A stretch of 64,000 nt of DNA. It comes from an uncultured Pelagibacteraceae bacterium. Its GTDB lineage: Bacteria > Pseudomonadota > Alphaproteobacteria > Pelagibacterales > Pelagibacteraceae. The position numbers and the translations under genes were made by a program. Location: assembly GCA_902582155.1 (NCBI GenBank), contig CACHRI010000004.1:1-64000 (forward strand), given 5' to 3'. Below are positions 39,506 through 51,192 of this stretch, in pieces. How positions within the stretch are numbered: position 1 is the first letter of the stretch; every line of letters starts with the position of its first letter. The notes under the pieces were generated by a model, which saw nothing but the letters and a program-made list of their open reading frames with translations, did no database searches and was not told the origin of the DNA.

Positions 39506-42277
39506 TTAGTGGGCTTCTCCCCAATTATAACCTGAATTTACACTCACTTCCAATGGAATTGAAAACATGTGATGTTCGGATGATGAAACAGAAGTCATCG
39601 CTTTTTTTATCAATTTCTCATTATTTTTTTGATCATTCACAGTACTTTCAAATACAAGCTCATCATGAATCTGTAATAGCATTTTTGCATTAATCTTTTT
39701 ATCTAAGTCTGTTAATTTATCAATTTCTATCATTGCTAGTCTGATAATGTCTGCAGCTGATCCTTGTATTGGAGCATTTATTGCAGCACGCTCTTGAAAT
39801 GATCTTATACTAAAATTCTTATCATTTATGCCTCTTAAGTGTATCCTTCTTCCAAAAATATTTGTAACGTATCCTTTTTGCCTGCAAGATTTTATAGTTG
39901 AATTCATATAATCTTTAATTTCAGGAAACTTCTTAAAATACTTATCAATAAATTCTTGAGCTTCTTGATTTGAAACTGAAATCTGCTTTGCCAAACCATA
40001 TTGTGTTATACCGTATATAATGCCAAAGTTTATTGCCTTAGCTTTTCTTCTTAGGTCATCATTAACTTTATTTAAAGATACGTTAAACACCTGACTTGCG
40101 GTGAGTGAGTGAATATCTTGATTGCTCTTAAATGCTTTTTTCAACTCTTTGACGTCCGCCATATCTGCAAGAATTCTCATTTCGATTTGATTATAGTCAG
40201 CAGAAATCAAAATATTGTTTTTTTCAGCTATAAAAGCTTTTCTAATATCCTTGCCATCAGATGTTTTGATAGGAATATTCTGTAAATTTGGATCACTTGA
40301 GGCTAATCGACCAGTATTAGTAGCCGCTAATAAAAAGGAAGTGTGAACCCTTTTTGTTTTTAAATTAATATGTTCTTGTAAAGCGTCGGTATAAGTACTT
40401 TTTAATTTTGAGTCTTGACGCCATTCTAGAACTAATTTAGGAAATTTATTTCCTGCTAATGCAAGTTCTTCTAAAATTTTTGCACTAGTTGCCAGACTTC
40501 CTTTTTTTGTCTTTTTTAATTTTGCAATCTTTAATTCATTATATATAATTTCACCAAGTTGTTTAGGTGAACCAATGTTAAATTCTTTTCCCGATATTTT
40601 GTAAATTTCTTTTTCTTTACTTTTAAGTCTTTTTTCAAATTTTTTAGATAAATTTTTCAAATATAAGTCATCGACTTTTACACCATTTAATTCTAACTTT
40701 GATAACAATTTAATCATTGGTTTTTCAAAAACTTCATAAATTTTATTGAGATTTTGGCTGTCGACACGTTCTTTCAAAACATTATATAATCGCAAAGTTA
40801 TATCAGCGTCTTCAGCTGCATATTTGGTTGCATCCTTCAAATTAACCTGTGAAAAATTTAGCTGTTTTTTTCCTGTTCCAACTAATTCTTTATAAGTTAT
40901 TGTTTTATGTCCAAGATGTAACTCAGATAAAACATCCATATTATGACGATTATTACCAGCATCTAGAGTATACGACAGAAGCATAGTATCTTCGATTGAG
41001 TTAATGTTAATTTTATATTTTTTTAGCACCATTAAATCATATTTTATATTTTGACCTACTTTTTTTATACTTGGATCTTCAAGAATAACTTTCATTTTCT
41101 CTAGAACTAAATTTTTATTTAAATTTTTATCCCCCTTATGTGAAACTGGAATATAATATGCTTCATTTTCGTCGCAGCCAAAAGATACACCAACTATTTC
41201 AGCATCTATTGGATTTAACGAAGTGGTCTCTATATCAAATGAAATAATCTCTTTTTCGTTTAATTTTTGTATTAGTTTTTCAAAATCTTTTTCATTTTGA
41301 ATGCATTTGTAAAAACTGGTATTTACTTTCGATGAACCAGTATTTTTCATTTCTTTCGTAAAAGATGACTTATCGCCTTCCCCATAAAAACTGATAGCTT
41401 GACTTAGCAGCCTATTAAATTCCATATCTCTCAAAAAATTAAAAAGATTTTCTTTATTCACATCTTTTAAAATAAAACTACTCAATTCATCCTTAACTGG
41501 GACATCATCCTTAAGTGTAACCAATTTTTTACTCAACAACGCTTTATCGCTATTTTCTAATAAAGTTTCCCTTCTTTTATTCTGTTTAATGTTTTTTACA
41601 TTTTTTAATAAATTATCTAAATTTTTATATTTATTAATTAATTCAGCAGCAGTTTTAATTCCAATGCCAGGAACTCCGGGAATATTGTCTGATGAGTCGC
41701 CTGCTAATGATTGAACGTCTACTACTTGGTTTGGTTTAACACCAAATTTTTCTATAACTTCTTTTTCACCAATGACCTTACTTTTCATTGGATCAAACAA
41801 TCGAATATCTTTTGATACAAGCTGCATTAAATCTTTATCTGAAGATATAACAGTTACTTTTGCTCCTCTCTCAGTAATTTGTTTAGCATATGTAGCTATT
41901 AAATCGTCAGCCTCATAATTTAAAAGTTCTATTGAAGGTAAATTAAAAGCCTTAACTGACTTCCTTATATACTCAAATTGTGGAGCAAGATCTTCTGGCG
42001 CTTCACTACGATTTGCCTTGTATTCACTAAAAATTTCATTTCTAAAATTTTTTCTTGCAGAGTCAAAGATTACTGCAAAGTGAGATGGCTTTTCCTTGCT
42101 ATTATCTGCTCTCGCATCTTCAAGTAATTTGAATAACATTGAACAAAATCCACTCACAGCTCCAGTTGGCAGACCATCGCTTTTTCTTGAAAGTGGAGGG
42201 AGAGCATAATAAGCTCTAAAAATATACCCAGAGCCATCTATTAAATAAAAATGATCAGTTTTTTTAATTTTGCTCAT
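39506..42277 (-). CDS. polA: DNA polymerase I
   Basis: FLIDGSGYIFRAYYALPP 5' nuclease, FDIETTSLNP 3'-5' exo, DYNQIEMRILAD and LLQIHDELVFE polymerase motifs. Confidence 0.97.
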   Translation of the reverse strand: MSKIKKTDHFYLIDGSGYIFRAYYALPPLSRKSDGLPTGAVSGFCSMLFKLLEDARADNSKEKPSHFAVIFDSARKNFRNEIFSEYKANRSEAPEDLAPQFEYIRKSVKAFNLPSIELLNYEADDLIATYAKQITERGAKVTVISSDKDLMQLVSKDIRLFDPMKSKVIGEKEVIEKFGVKPNQVVDVQSLAGDSSDNIPGVPGIGIKTAAELINKYKNLDNLLKNVKNIKQNKRRETLLENSDKALLSKKLVTLKDDVPVKDELSSFILKDVNKENLFNFLRDMEFNRLLSQAISFYGEGDKSSFTKEMKNTGSSKVNTSFYKCIQNEKDFEKLIQKLNEKEIISFDIETTSLNPIDAEIVGVSFGCDENEAYYIPVSHKGDKNLNKNLVLEKMKVILEDPSIKKVGQNIKYDLMVLKKYKININSIEDTMLLSYTLDAGNNRHNMDVLSELHLGHKTITYKELVGTGKKQLNFSQVNLKDATKYAAEDADITLRLYNVLKERVDSQNLNKIYEVFEKPMIKLLSKLELNGVKVDDLYLKNLSKKFEKRLKSKEKEIYKISGKEFNIGSPKQLGEIIYNELKIAKLKKTKKGSLATSAKILEELALAGNKFPKLVLEWRQDSKLKSTYTDALQEHINLKTKRVHTSFLLAATNTGRLASSDPNLQNIPIKTSDGKDIRKAFIAEKNNILISADYNQIEMRILADMADVKELKKAFKSNQDIHSLTASQVFNVSLNKVNDDLRRKAKAINFGIIYGITQYGLAKQISVSNQEAQEFIDKYFKKFPEIKDYMNSTIKSCRQKGYVTNIFGRRIHLRGINDKNFSIRSFQERAAINAPIQGSAADIIRLAMIEIDKLTDLDKKINAKMLLQIHDELVFESTVNDQKNNEKLIKKAMTSVSSSEHHMFSIPLEVSVNSGYNWGEAH

Positions 42278-42315
42278 AATTTATATTACCTAATTATATG
42301 TTATATTAAAAATTT

Positions 42316-43248
42316 ATGATTAAAACTGCATTATCTGTTGAAAACCTTTCAAAAGTATATTCTGGTGATAAAAAAAATTCTCCAAAAATAAACGCATTAA
42401 ATAATATTTCTTTTGAGGTAAAGCAGGGGGAAATATTTGGTTTACTAGGTCCAAATGGTGCAGGCAAAACAACGTTTTTAAGTATATTAGCTGGAACAGT
42501 TATAAAAACTAGTGGTAAAATAAATGTGTGGGGCTTTGACCTGGACAAAAATCCCAGACAAGTTAGAGCTTCAATAGGTATCGTTCCTCAAGAAGTTAAT
42601 TTAGACGCTTTTTTTAGTCCAAAAAAATTATTAGATTTACAAGCTGGTCTCTACGGAATCAAAAATAGTGAAAAAATTACTGAAACAATTCTAAAGTTAG
42701 TTTCTCTAGATAAAGAGGCTGAAAGTTACTCTAGAAATTTATCTGGAGGTATGAAAAGAAGACTATTGATAGCAAAAGCCATGGTTCATCAACCTCCAAT
42801 TCTAGTGCTAGATGAACCGACAGCGGGTGTTGATGTAGAACTAAGAAAAAATCTATGGAGCAACGTTAAAGAATTAAATAAAATAGGTGTTACTATCATT
42901 TTAACTACTCATTATTTATTTGAAGCTCAAGAAATGTGTGAGCGAATAGCTATCCTTAACAAAGGAAACTTAGTGGCTTTGGATACTACAAAAAAGCTAC
43001 TAGACAGAATAAAGACTAAAAAAATTTTATTTAAACTTAAAAAATTTAATACTGAAATAAAGCTTTTTTTACCTAATATAAATTTTTATATAATCTCAGA
43101 TAGTGAGATTTCCGTTCATTATGAAAAAGAAAATGTTGATTTTGAAAAATTAATAAATTATTTGAAAGAAAATGGCCTTAAAATCTTAGATATTTCAATA
43201 CATGAAGGAGATCTTGAGGACGTGTTTCTTAAATTAACAAAAAACTAG
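42316..43248 (+). CDS. ABC transporter ATP-binding protein (YadG-like ABC-2 type)
   Basis: GLLGPNGAGKTT Walker A, NLSGGMKRRLLIAKAMVHQPPILVLDEPTAGVD. Confidence 0.92.
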   Translation: MIKTALSVENLSKVYSGDKKNSPKINALNNISFEVKQGEIFGLLGPNGAGKTTFLSILAGTVIKTSGKINVWGFDLDKNPRQVRASIGIVPQEVNLDAFFSPKKLLDLQAGLYGIKNSEKITETILKLVSLDKEAESYSRNLSGGMKRRLLIAKAMVHQPPILVLDEPTAGVDVELRKNLWSNVKELNKIGVTIILTTHYLFEAQEMCERIAILNKGNLVALDTTKKLLDRIKTKKILFKLKKFNTEIKLFLPNINFYIISDSEISVHYEKENVDFEKLINYLKENGLKILDISIHEGDLEDVFLKLTKN

Positions 43249-43279
43249 ATTATTAACAAAAATAAAGGTAAGTTTAAAT

Positions 43280-43843
43280 ATGGAACTCGTAAAAAATTTT
43301 AAATATTCAGAAATATTTAAATACTCTTTAATTATTTTATTTACCACTATATTATTGGCTATATCTTCAAAATTTAAAATTCCATTTTATCCAGTGCCAA
43401 TGACTATGCAAACTTTTATGGTGCTTCTTATTGGAGTTTGTTTTGGATGGAAATTGGGAGCTACTATAGTTTTATTTTATCTTATTGAAGGTTTAATTGG
43501 CTTACCGGTTTTTTCAGGAACTCCTGAGAAAGGCTCTGGTTTAGTTTATTTTACTGGGCCAACAATGGGATATTTAATAGGATTTATCTTTGCAGTAATC
43601 TTAAGTGGTTTATTTAAATATAATAATAATATACTTTTCAATTTTGTTAAATTGTCTTTGAGTGTAAGTATCATTTATATACTTGGTTTATTTTGGCTTG
43701 GAATTTTAATTGGTTGGGATAAGCCCTTATTTGCTCTAGGTGCAAAACCTTTCTTATTAGCTGAAATTTTTAAGATATTTATTCTTACTGCGGTTATTTC
43801 ATTATTTAGAAATAACATAAAAAATTTTAAAAATTGGTTGTAA
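43280..43843 (+). CDS. bioY: Biotin transporter S-component BioY
   Basis: KIPFYPVPMTMQTFMVLLIGVCFGWKLGA, FTGPTMGYLIGF. Confidence 0.94.
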   Translation: MELVKNFKYSEIFKYSLIILFTTILLAISSKFKIPFYPVPMTMQTFMVLLIGVCFGWKLGATIVLFYLIEGLIGLPVFSGTPEKGSGLVYFTGPTMGYLIGFIFAVILSGLFKYNNNILFNFVKLSLSVSIIYILGLFWLGILIGWDKPLFALGAKPFLLAEIFKIFILTAVISLFRNNIKNFKNWL

Positions 43844-43845
43844 TA

Positions 43846-44418
43846 CTACTTCGGAGATCTCTTAGATAAAATTCTTTGAAGTGTTCTTCGGTGCATTTTT
43901 AACCTTCTAGCGGTTTCAGACACATTCCTGTTACACAGCTCAAAAACACGATGTATATGCTCCCATTTTACTCGATCGGCAGACATTGGGTTTTCTGGTG
44001 GTTTAGCCTTAGACTCGGGAGAGGCTAACAAAGCCGACTCAACGTCATCAGCATCTACGGGCTTTGCGATATAATCTATTGCTCCAGCCTTGACCGCGGC
44101 AACAGCTGTTGGCAAGTTGCCGTAACCTGTTAACATGACAATTCTACATTCTGACCTGTTTTTTGACAGCTCTTTAACCACATCTAATCCATTGCCATCC
44201 TCTAATCTAAGATCAATTACTGCAAAATTAGGGGGTATTTTCCTCGCAATATCGAGGCCTTCGACTATTGTTTTAGCTTCCTTTACTTTAAAGCCTTTTT
44301 TCTCCATTGCTCTAGAGAGTCTTCCTCTTAATGGATCATCATCATCCAAAATAAGCAGTGATTTATCCTCAAAATCAGCCAAATTCAGTTGTGGAGTTTG
44401 TAGATTATTCTTTCTCAT
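43846..44418 (-). CDS. regA: RegA/ActR-type redox response regulator
   Basis: LLILDDDDPLRGRLSRAMEKKGF, FIS-type HTH NVSETARRLKMHRRTLQRILSKRSPK. Confidence 0.94.
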   Translation of the reverse strand: MRKNNLQTPQLNLADFEDKSLLILDDDDPLRGRLSRAMEKKGFKVKEAKTIVEGLDIARKIPPNFAVIDLRLEDGNGLDVVKELSKNRSECRIVMLTGYGNLPTAVAAVKAGAIDYIAKPVDADDVESALLASPESKAKPPENPMSADRVKWEHIHRVFELCNRNVSETARRLKMHRRTLQRILSKRSPK

Positions 44419-44419
44419 G

Positions 44420-44453
44420 GAGACCTATATAGGGTCTCTTAGAGTAATTTCAA
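44420..44453 (-). promoter_or_regulatory. Predicted regA promoter (TTGAAA-N16-TATATA) with near-perfect palindrome GAGACCTATATAG(G)GTCTC directly upstream of ATG
   Basis: -35 at 44448-44453, -10 at 44426-44431, palindrome 44420-44438, ATG at 44418. Confidence 0.55.
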
Positions 44454-44504
44454 CCTCCTTCGAAGAAGATTTAAACATATCGGCAATGCATTTTTTTCTT
44501 TACA

Positions 44505-44546
44505 TAAGGTGAAAAAACCTTAAAAGCCGTCAAATAAGGGTTTTTT
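44505..44546 (+). promoter_or_regulatory. Two mutually exclusive hairpins (possible attenuator) upstream of the decarboxylase
   Basis: TAAGGT-GAAAAA-ACCTTA (44505-44522) versus AAAAAACCTTA...TAAGGGTTTTTT (44512-44546), then ATAAATTTTTT. Confidence 0.4.
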
Positions 44547-44595
44547 ATAAATTTTTTGAAAACTCTTTTGTGTTAATAAACGGGGTACACATGAA

Positions 44596-45774
44596 ATGGA
44601 AAAATTTAGTGACGTTAACGAACTAGTTAACACTCTTAAACCAGTAAATCCAGTATACTGTATACGCCCAGATACCATAAAAAATTCTATAAAATTATTT
44701 AAAGATAAGTTTCCTGGAAAAATCTTATATGCAGTAAAAACAAATCCGAATGAATTTGTTCTAAAAAATATTATTAAAAATGGTGTAGATAGATTCGATG
44801 TTGCATCAATTAATGAAGTCAAACTAATTAGAAAATTAAGTACTAAATCAAGATTGTACTTTATGCATCCAATAAAATCACGAGAAGATATTTCGTCAGC
44901 ATATTTTAATTATAACGTAAAAGATTTTTCTTTAGATACTAAAGAAGAATTAATGAAAATTTTAGATTCTACAAAAAATGCAAAGGACCTGAATCTTTTT
45001 GTAAGAATAGCAGTTTCAAATGAACATGCAGAATTAGATTTATCAAGAAAGTTTGGTGCATTACCTGCTGAGGCCTTAGGATTAATTAGATTGTGCAAAC
45101 ATCATGCAAAAAGACTTGGGATTAGTTTTCATGTTGGCTCTCAATGTATGCACAAGATTTCCTTTTCTAAAGGTTTAAAAGAAATATCGAGTCTTATTAA
45201 AAAGACAAAAATAATTCCTGACATAATAAATGTAGGAGGTGGTTTTCCATCTATATATCCAGATTTAAGACCGGAGCCAATCGAAAATTATTTCAACGAA
45301 ATAAAATCGGGATTAAAACATTTAAAACTAGAAAAACTTCCTGAAATTATTTGTGAACCTGGTAGAGCTCTTGTTGCTGAAAGCGGCTCTACTATTGTCA
45401 GAGTAAATCTGAAGAAAAAAAATAAACTTTATATTAATGATGGTACATATGGCTCTCTTTTTGATGCGGGTGTACCAAACTTTATATTACCTTCAAGATT
45501 AATAACAAGTGGTAGAATACAATCAAAAAAAATTACTGCATTCCAGTTTTACGGCCCAACTTGTGACAGCTTGGATTTTATGAAAGGTCCATTCTTGTTA
45601 CCAAACAATGTAAAAGAAGGAGACTACATAGAATTAGGTCAATTAGGTGCCTATGGAATAACTTTTAGAACAAAATTTAATGGTTTTTTCTCAGATAAAA
45701 TCGTTGAATTAAATGACAAACCAATTATGTCGCTATATGATGACTCAAGTAAAATTAATTACTTGGTTGCATAA
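44596..45774 (+). CDS. Fold-type III PLP decarboxylase (ornithine/lysine decarboxylase)
   Basis: LYAVKTNPNEFVLK PLP-lysine motif, EPGRALVAESGS, YGPTCDSLD. Confidence 0.93.
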   Translation: MEKFSDVNELVNTLKPVNPVYCIRPDTIKNSIKLFKDKFPGKILYAVKTNPNEFVLKNIIKNGVDRFDVASINEVKLIRKLSTKSRLYFMHPIKSREDISSAYFNYNVKDFSLDTKEELMKILDSTKNAKDLNLFVRIAVSNEHAELDLSRKFGALPAEALGLIRLCKHHAKRLGISFHVGSQCMHKISFSKGLKEISSLIKKTKIIPDIINVGGGFPSIYPDLRPEPIENYFNEIKSGLKHLKLEKLPEIICEPGRALVAESGSTIVRVNLKKKNKLYINDGTYGSLFDAGVPNFILPSRLITSGRIQSKKITAFQFYGPTCDSLDFMKGPFLLPNNVKEGDYIELGQLGAYGITFRTKFNGFFSDKIVELNDKPIMSLYDDSSKINYLVA

Positions 45775-46820
45775 TGAATAAAAAAAAGAGTCCAGGCGCA
45801 GGGCATAACAAAAAATCATTTTTAAATAAACCTATCGAGCACATTGATATCACGAAATTTGATGCTCGAAGCATAATTAGCTCTATGAGCAAAATGTCTT
45901 TTACCTCTAGAGACACTGCTAATGCATCAAAAATTTTTAATGAAATGATAGAAGATAAGTCTTGTTCAATATTTTTAACCTTAGCAGGATCAACTTCTGC
46001 TGGCGGCTGTATGAAACTGTATTCAGATCTAGTTAAATATAACATGGTAGACGCAATTGTTGCGACTGGGGCTTCTATAGTTGATATGGATTTTTTTGAA
46101 GCTTTGGGTTTTAAGCATTACCAAGGTTCTCAATTTGAAAATGATACTAAGCTTAGGGAGAATTATATTGATAGAATATATGATACCTACATTGATGAAG
46201 ACGAACTCCAAGCATGCGACCAAAAAATTTGTGATATAGCAAATTCTTTAAAACCTAAAAGCTATACATCACGAGAATTTATATTTGAAATGGGTAAATA
46301 TCTTAAAAAAAATTCAAAGAAAAAGGACTCATTAATTGAAACAGCTTTTGACAATAATGTTCCAATTTTTTGTCCTGCTTTCACTGATAGTTCTGCAGGG
46401 TTTGGGCTTGTAATGCATCAGGAGCAAAATCCAAAAAATCATTTGACAATTGACTCGATAAGAGAATTTAGGGAATTAACCGAGATAAAACTGAAATCTA
46501 AACAATCAGGATTGTTAATGATAGGTGGAGGCGTACCAAAAAATTTTATACAAGATACTGTTGTTTGTGCAGAATTATTAGGGAAAAAAGTTGACATGCA
46601 TAAGTATGCAGTTCAAATAACAGTTGCTGATACAAGAGATGGTGCGTGTAGCAGTTCAACTTTAAAAGAAGCAAGTTCTTGGGGTAAAGTAGACATTTCA
46701 AAAGAGCAAATGGTTTTTGCAGAGGCAACTAGTGTATTGCCACTTATTGCGAGCGATGCTTTTCATAGACAAAATTGGAAAAAAAGAGACAGAAGAGAAT
46801 TTTCAAAAATTTTCAAATAA
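45774..46820 (+). CDS. Deoxyhypusine-synthase-like polyamine synthase
   Basis: LTLAGSTSAGGCMKLYSDLV, GGGVPKNF, conserved SWGK near C-terminus; overlaps upstream stop by 1 bp. Confidence 0.92.
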   Translation: MNKKKSPGAGHNKKSFLNKPIEHIDITKFDARSIISSMSKMSFTSRDTANASKIFNEMIEDKSCSIFLTLAGSTSAGGCMKLYSDLVKYNMVDAIVATGASIVDMDFFEALGFKHYQGSQFENDTKLRENYIDRIYDTYIDEDELQACDQKICDIANSLKPKSYTSREFIFEMGKYLKKNSKKKDSLIETAFDNNVPIFCPAFTDSSAGFGLVMHQEQNPKNHLTIDSIREFRELTEIKLKSKQSGLLMIGGGVPKNFIQDTVVCAELLGKKVDMHKYAVQITVADTRDGACSSSTLKEASSWGKVDISKEQMVFAEATSVLPLIASDAFHRQNWKKRDRREFSKIFK

Positions 46821-46821
46821 G

Positions 46822-47718
46822 ATGAAATTTCTAAAACAAAAAGATGGTTTTTTGGGATATGATGCTAATACAAAAACTAAAAGTAAAGTTGTGGTGGTGC
46901 CATTTGGGCTAGAAAAAACAGTTTCATATGGAGGTGGCACAAAGAATGCACCAAAAGAGATTATTAAAGCTTCTCATCAAGTTGAATTATTTGATGAAGA
47001 ATTAAATAAAGAGACTTTCAGACATATAGGTATTAAAACTTTAAAACCTTTTAAAATTAAAAATCAAATCAAATCTGCTTTAACTCAAATAGCTAATATA
47101 AATGAACAAATTCTATATAAAAAATTATTTCCATTAGTTTTAGGTGGTGAACATTCTATTACAAGTGGCTCGATAAGACCTTTTGTAAAAAAATATAAAA
47201 ATCTTTATATTCTTCATTTCGATGCTCATGCAGATTTAAGAGAAAAGTACAACGGAGAAAGATATTCTCACGCAACAGCCATTAAAAGATGCTTAGATTT
47301 TAAAAATGTGAAAGTAATATCATTTGGTATAAGAAACTTATCAAAGGAGGAAATGAACTTTTACAATAATAATAGAAAAAAAATTAAAATTTTTTGGGGA
47401 AGCAAGAAAAATAAATGGAAAATATCTGAAATTCGCAAAATATTTAAAAATAAGAATGTTTATATCACATTTGACGTTGATGGTTTCGACTCTAGTTTAA
47501 TGCCAGCTACCGGCACACCTGAACCTGGTGGAATGTTTTGGGATGATGTTATGCCTATACTTAAAAATGTTTGCTCAGTTTCTAATGTAGTGGGTGCAGA
47601 TATTAATGAACTTTCACCAATTAAAAACTTTAATTCATGTAATTTTTTGACAGCAAAACTAGCCTACAAAATCATATCCTACGTATTTGAGTTTAAGTCA
47701 AAATACTTAAATCGCTAA
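46822..47718 (+). CDS. Agmatinase/arginase-family ureohydrolase
   Basis: GGEHSITSG, LHFDAHADLREKY, TFDVDGFDSSLMPATGTPEPGG; start moved to 46822. Confidence 0.92.
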   Translation: MKFLKQKDGFLGYDANTKTKSKVVVVPFGLEKTVSYGGGTKNAPKEIIKASHQVELFDEELNKETFRHIGIKTLKPFKIKNQIKSALTQIANINEQILYKKLFPLVLGGEHSITSGSIRPFVKKYKNLYILHFDAHADLREKYNGERYSHATAIKRCLDFKNVKVISFGIRNLSKEEMNFYNNNRKKIKIFWGSKKNKWKISEIRKIFKNKNVYITFDVDGFDSSLMPATGTPEPGGMFWDDVMPILKNVCSVSNVVGADINELSPIKNFNSCNFLTAKLAYKIISYVFEFKSKYLNR

Positions 47719-48982
47719 CACTCCATTTTATTTTTACTTTAGCTCCTTTTAAGGAACTGCCATTTTCAAATGATATAACAGCTGATTGCCTTTCTAGTAA
47801 AGTTTTGCCTAAAAAAGTTCCTAATCCTAATCCCTTATTCTCTTTCGATAGTTTTGATCTAGATTTGATATAAGGCTCTCCAAGGGCTTTAATAATATCT
47901 TCTGGAAAACCTGGGCCATCGTCTTCTATTAGAATATATATATTTATATTGTCGCTAATAATTGAGATGAGTATATTCTGATTTGCAAATTTGACTGCAT
48001 TACCTAAAAAGTTTCTCAATCCATATACAAGTTCAGGATTTCTTTTAATATCTATCTTATTTATATCTTTATCTGTATTTAATTTAATATTTTTTTCCGA
48101 TGACTCTTTAAAAGATTTTATTATTTCTTCTAATAAATCTTCAAAGGTCATGGAGCTTAAAAACTCATCGTTAATAATTTTTTTTTGTGATATTTTTTTT
48201 AGAATTTCACTACATCTTTTTGTCTGACTTAATAATAAGTCTAAATCTTTAGTGAGTTTTGAATTGTCTCCTACTTCTTTCCTCATCTCCTTAGCAACAA
48301 CTGATATTGTGGCTAAAGGGGTGCCTAAAGAGTGAGCTGCTGCTGCAGCTTGTCCTCCTAAAGATTCTAATTCATATTCTTTTGCTAATATTTGCTGAAG
48401 TTTGTTTAAGGCATCAGATCTTTTTTTTGTTTCTCCAGCAAAACGGATGCCGAAGTAACTTAGAAACAAAAGACCGATTATTAGAGAAATTAAAATTCCT
48501 GTTACATAATAATTTGGGAATGAAAGCACATATTCCTCCATTCCAGGTAATGGCAAGTTAAAAAATGTTAGAACAAAAAGTAATAGTATTGTCGACGAAC
48601 CAAGTATAATTGTACTACCCATACTTAAAAAAGTTGAAGAGACAATCGTTGGAACTATTAAAAGAATTGCAAAAGGATTAAATATTCCCCCTGTTAAAAA
48701 TAAAAGAATACTTAATTGAATGATGTCATACATTAAAAATGTAGTAGAATATAAATCTTTTAGTAAAGTTGCTTTAACTCCAAATTGCAAATAAATGTTC
48801 GTAAAAAAACCTACAAAAATAACTATATGACAAAGTAAAACTGGAAAGTTTAGGTCTAAATAAAAGTAAACTAAATTTATTGAAAAAAGTTGGCCAGAAA
48901 TTGCTATCCACCTTAATATAACTAGTGTTTTTTTATCTAAATTTAGGTTTTCTCCTAACCTGAAAATAGTAGCAAAATCCAT
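47693..48982 (-). CDS. regB: RegB/ActS-type redox sensor histidine kinase
   Basis: Six-TM N-terminus with GGIFNPF quinone motif, AAAAHSLGTPLATISVVAKEM H-box, conserved Cys in KRCSEIL. Confidence 0.94.
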   Translation of the reverse strand: MDFATIFRLGENLNLDKKTLVILRWIAISGQLFSINLVYFYLDLNFPVLLCHIVIFVGFFTNIYLQFGVKATLLKDLYSTTFLMYDIIQLSILLFLTGGIFNPFAILLIVPTIVSSTFLSMGSTIILGSSTILLLFVLTFFNLPLPGMEEYVLSFPNYYVTGILISLIIGLLFLSYFGIRFAGETKKRSDALNKLQQILAKEYELESLGGQAAAAAHSLGTPLATISVVAKEMRKEVGDNSKLTKDLDLLLSQTKRCSEILKKISQKKIINDEFLSSMTFEDLLEEIIKSFKESSEKNIKLNTDKDINKIDIKRNPELVYGLRNFLGNAVKFANQNILISIISDNINIYILIEDDGPGFPEDIIKALGEPYIKSRSKLSKENKGLGLGTFLGKTLLERQSAVISFENGSSLKGAKVKIKWSVSDLSILT

Positions 48983-48987
48983 GAGAT

Positions 48988-51063
<2,076 letters not shown>

Positions 51064-51192
51064 TTAATTAATCAAATTTTATATCATTTTTTGTTGTCAA
51101 TATACAATCGACAAACTTGAAGGCCTTCTATTTGTATTTAATATCAACAGTTTTAGATGATTTTTTAAAAAAAAAAACTAAAAGAGTTTTTT

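Noticed and set aside
44135-44512. 125-aa plus-strand ORF across regA and its promoter
   Set aside because: Antisense to RegA; no family resemblance.
44505-44595. Known speF-type or preQ1 riboswitch
   Set aside because: Could not match a known consensus by eye; reported only as a possible attenuator.
44591-44626. Short overlapping ORF (MKWKNLVTLTN) at the decarboxylase start
   Set aside because: Too short and AT-biased to support as a leader peptide without further evidence.
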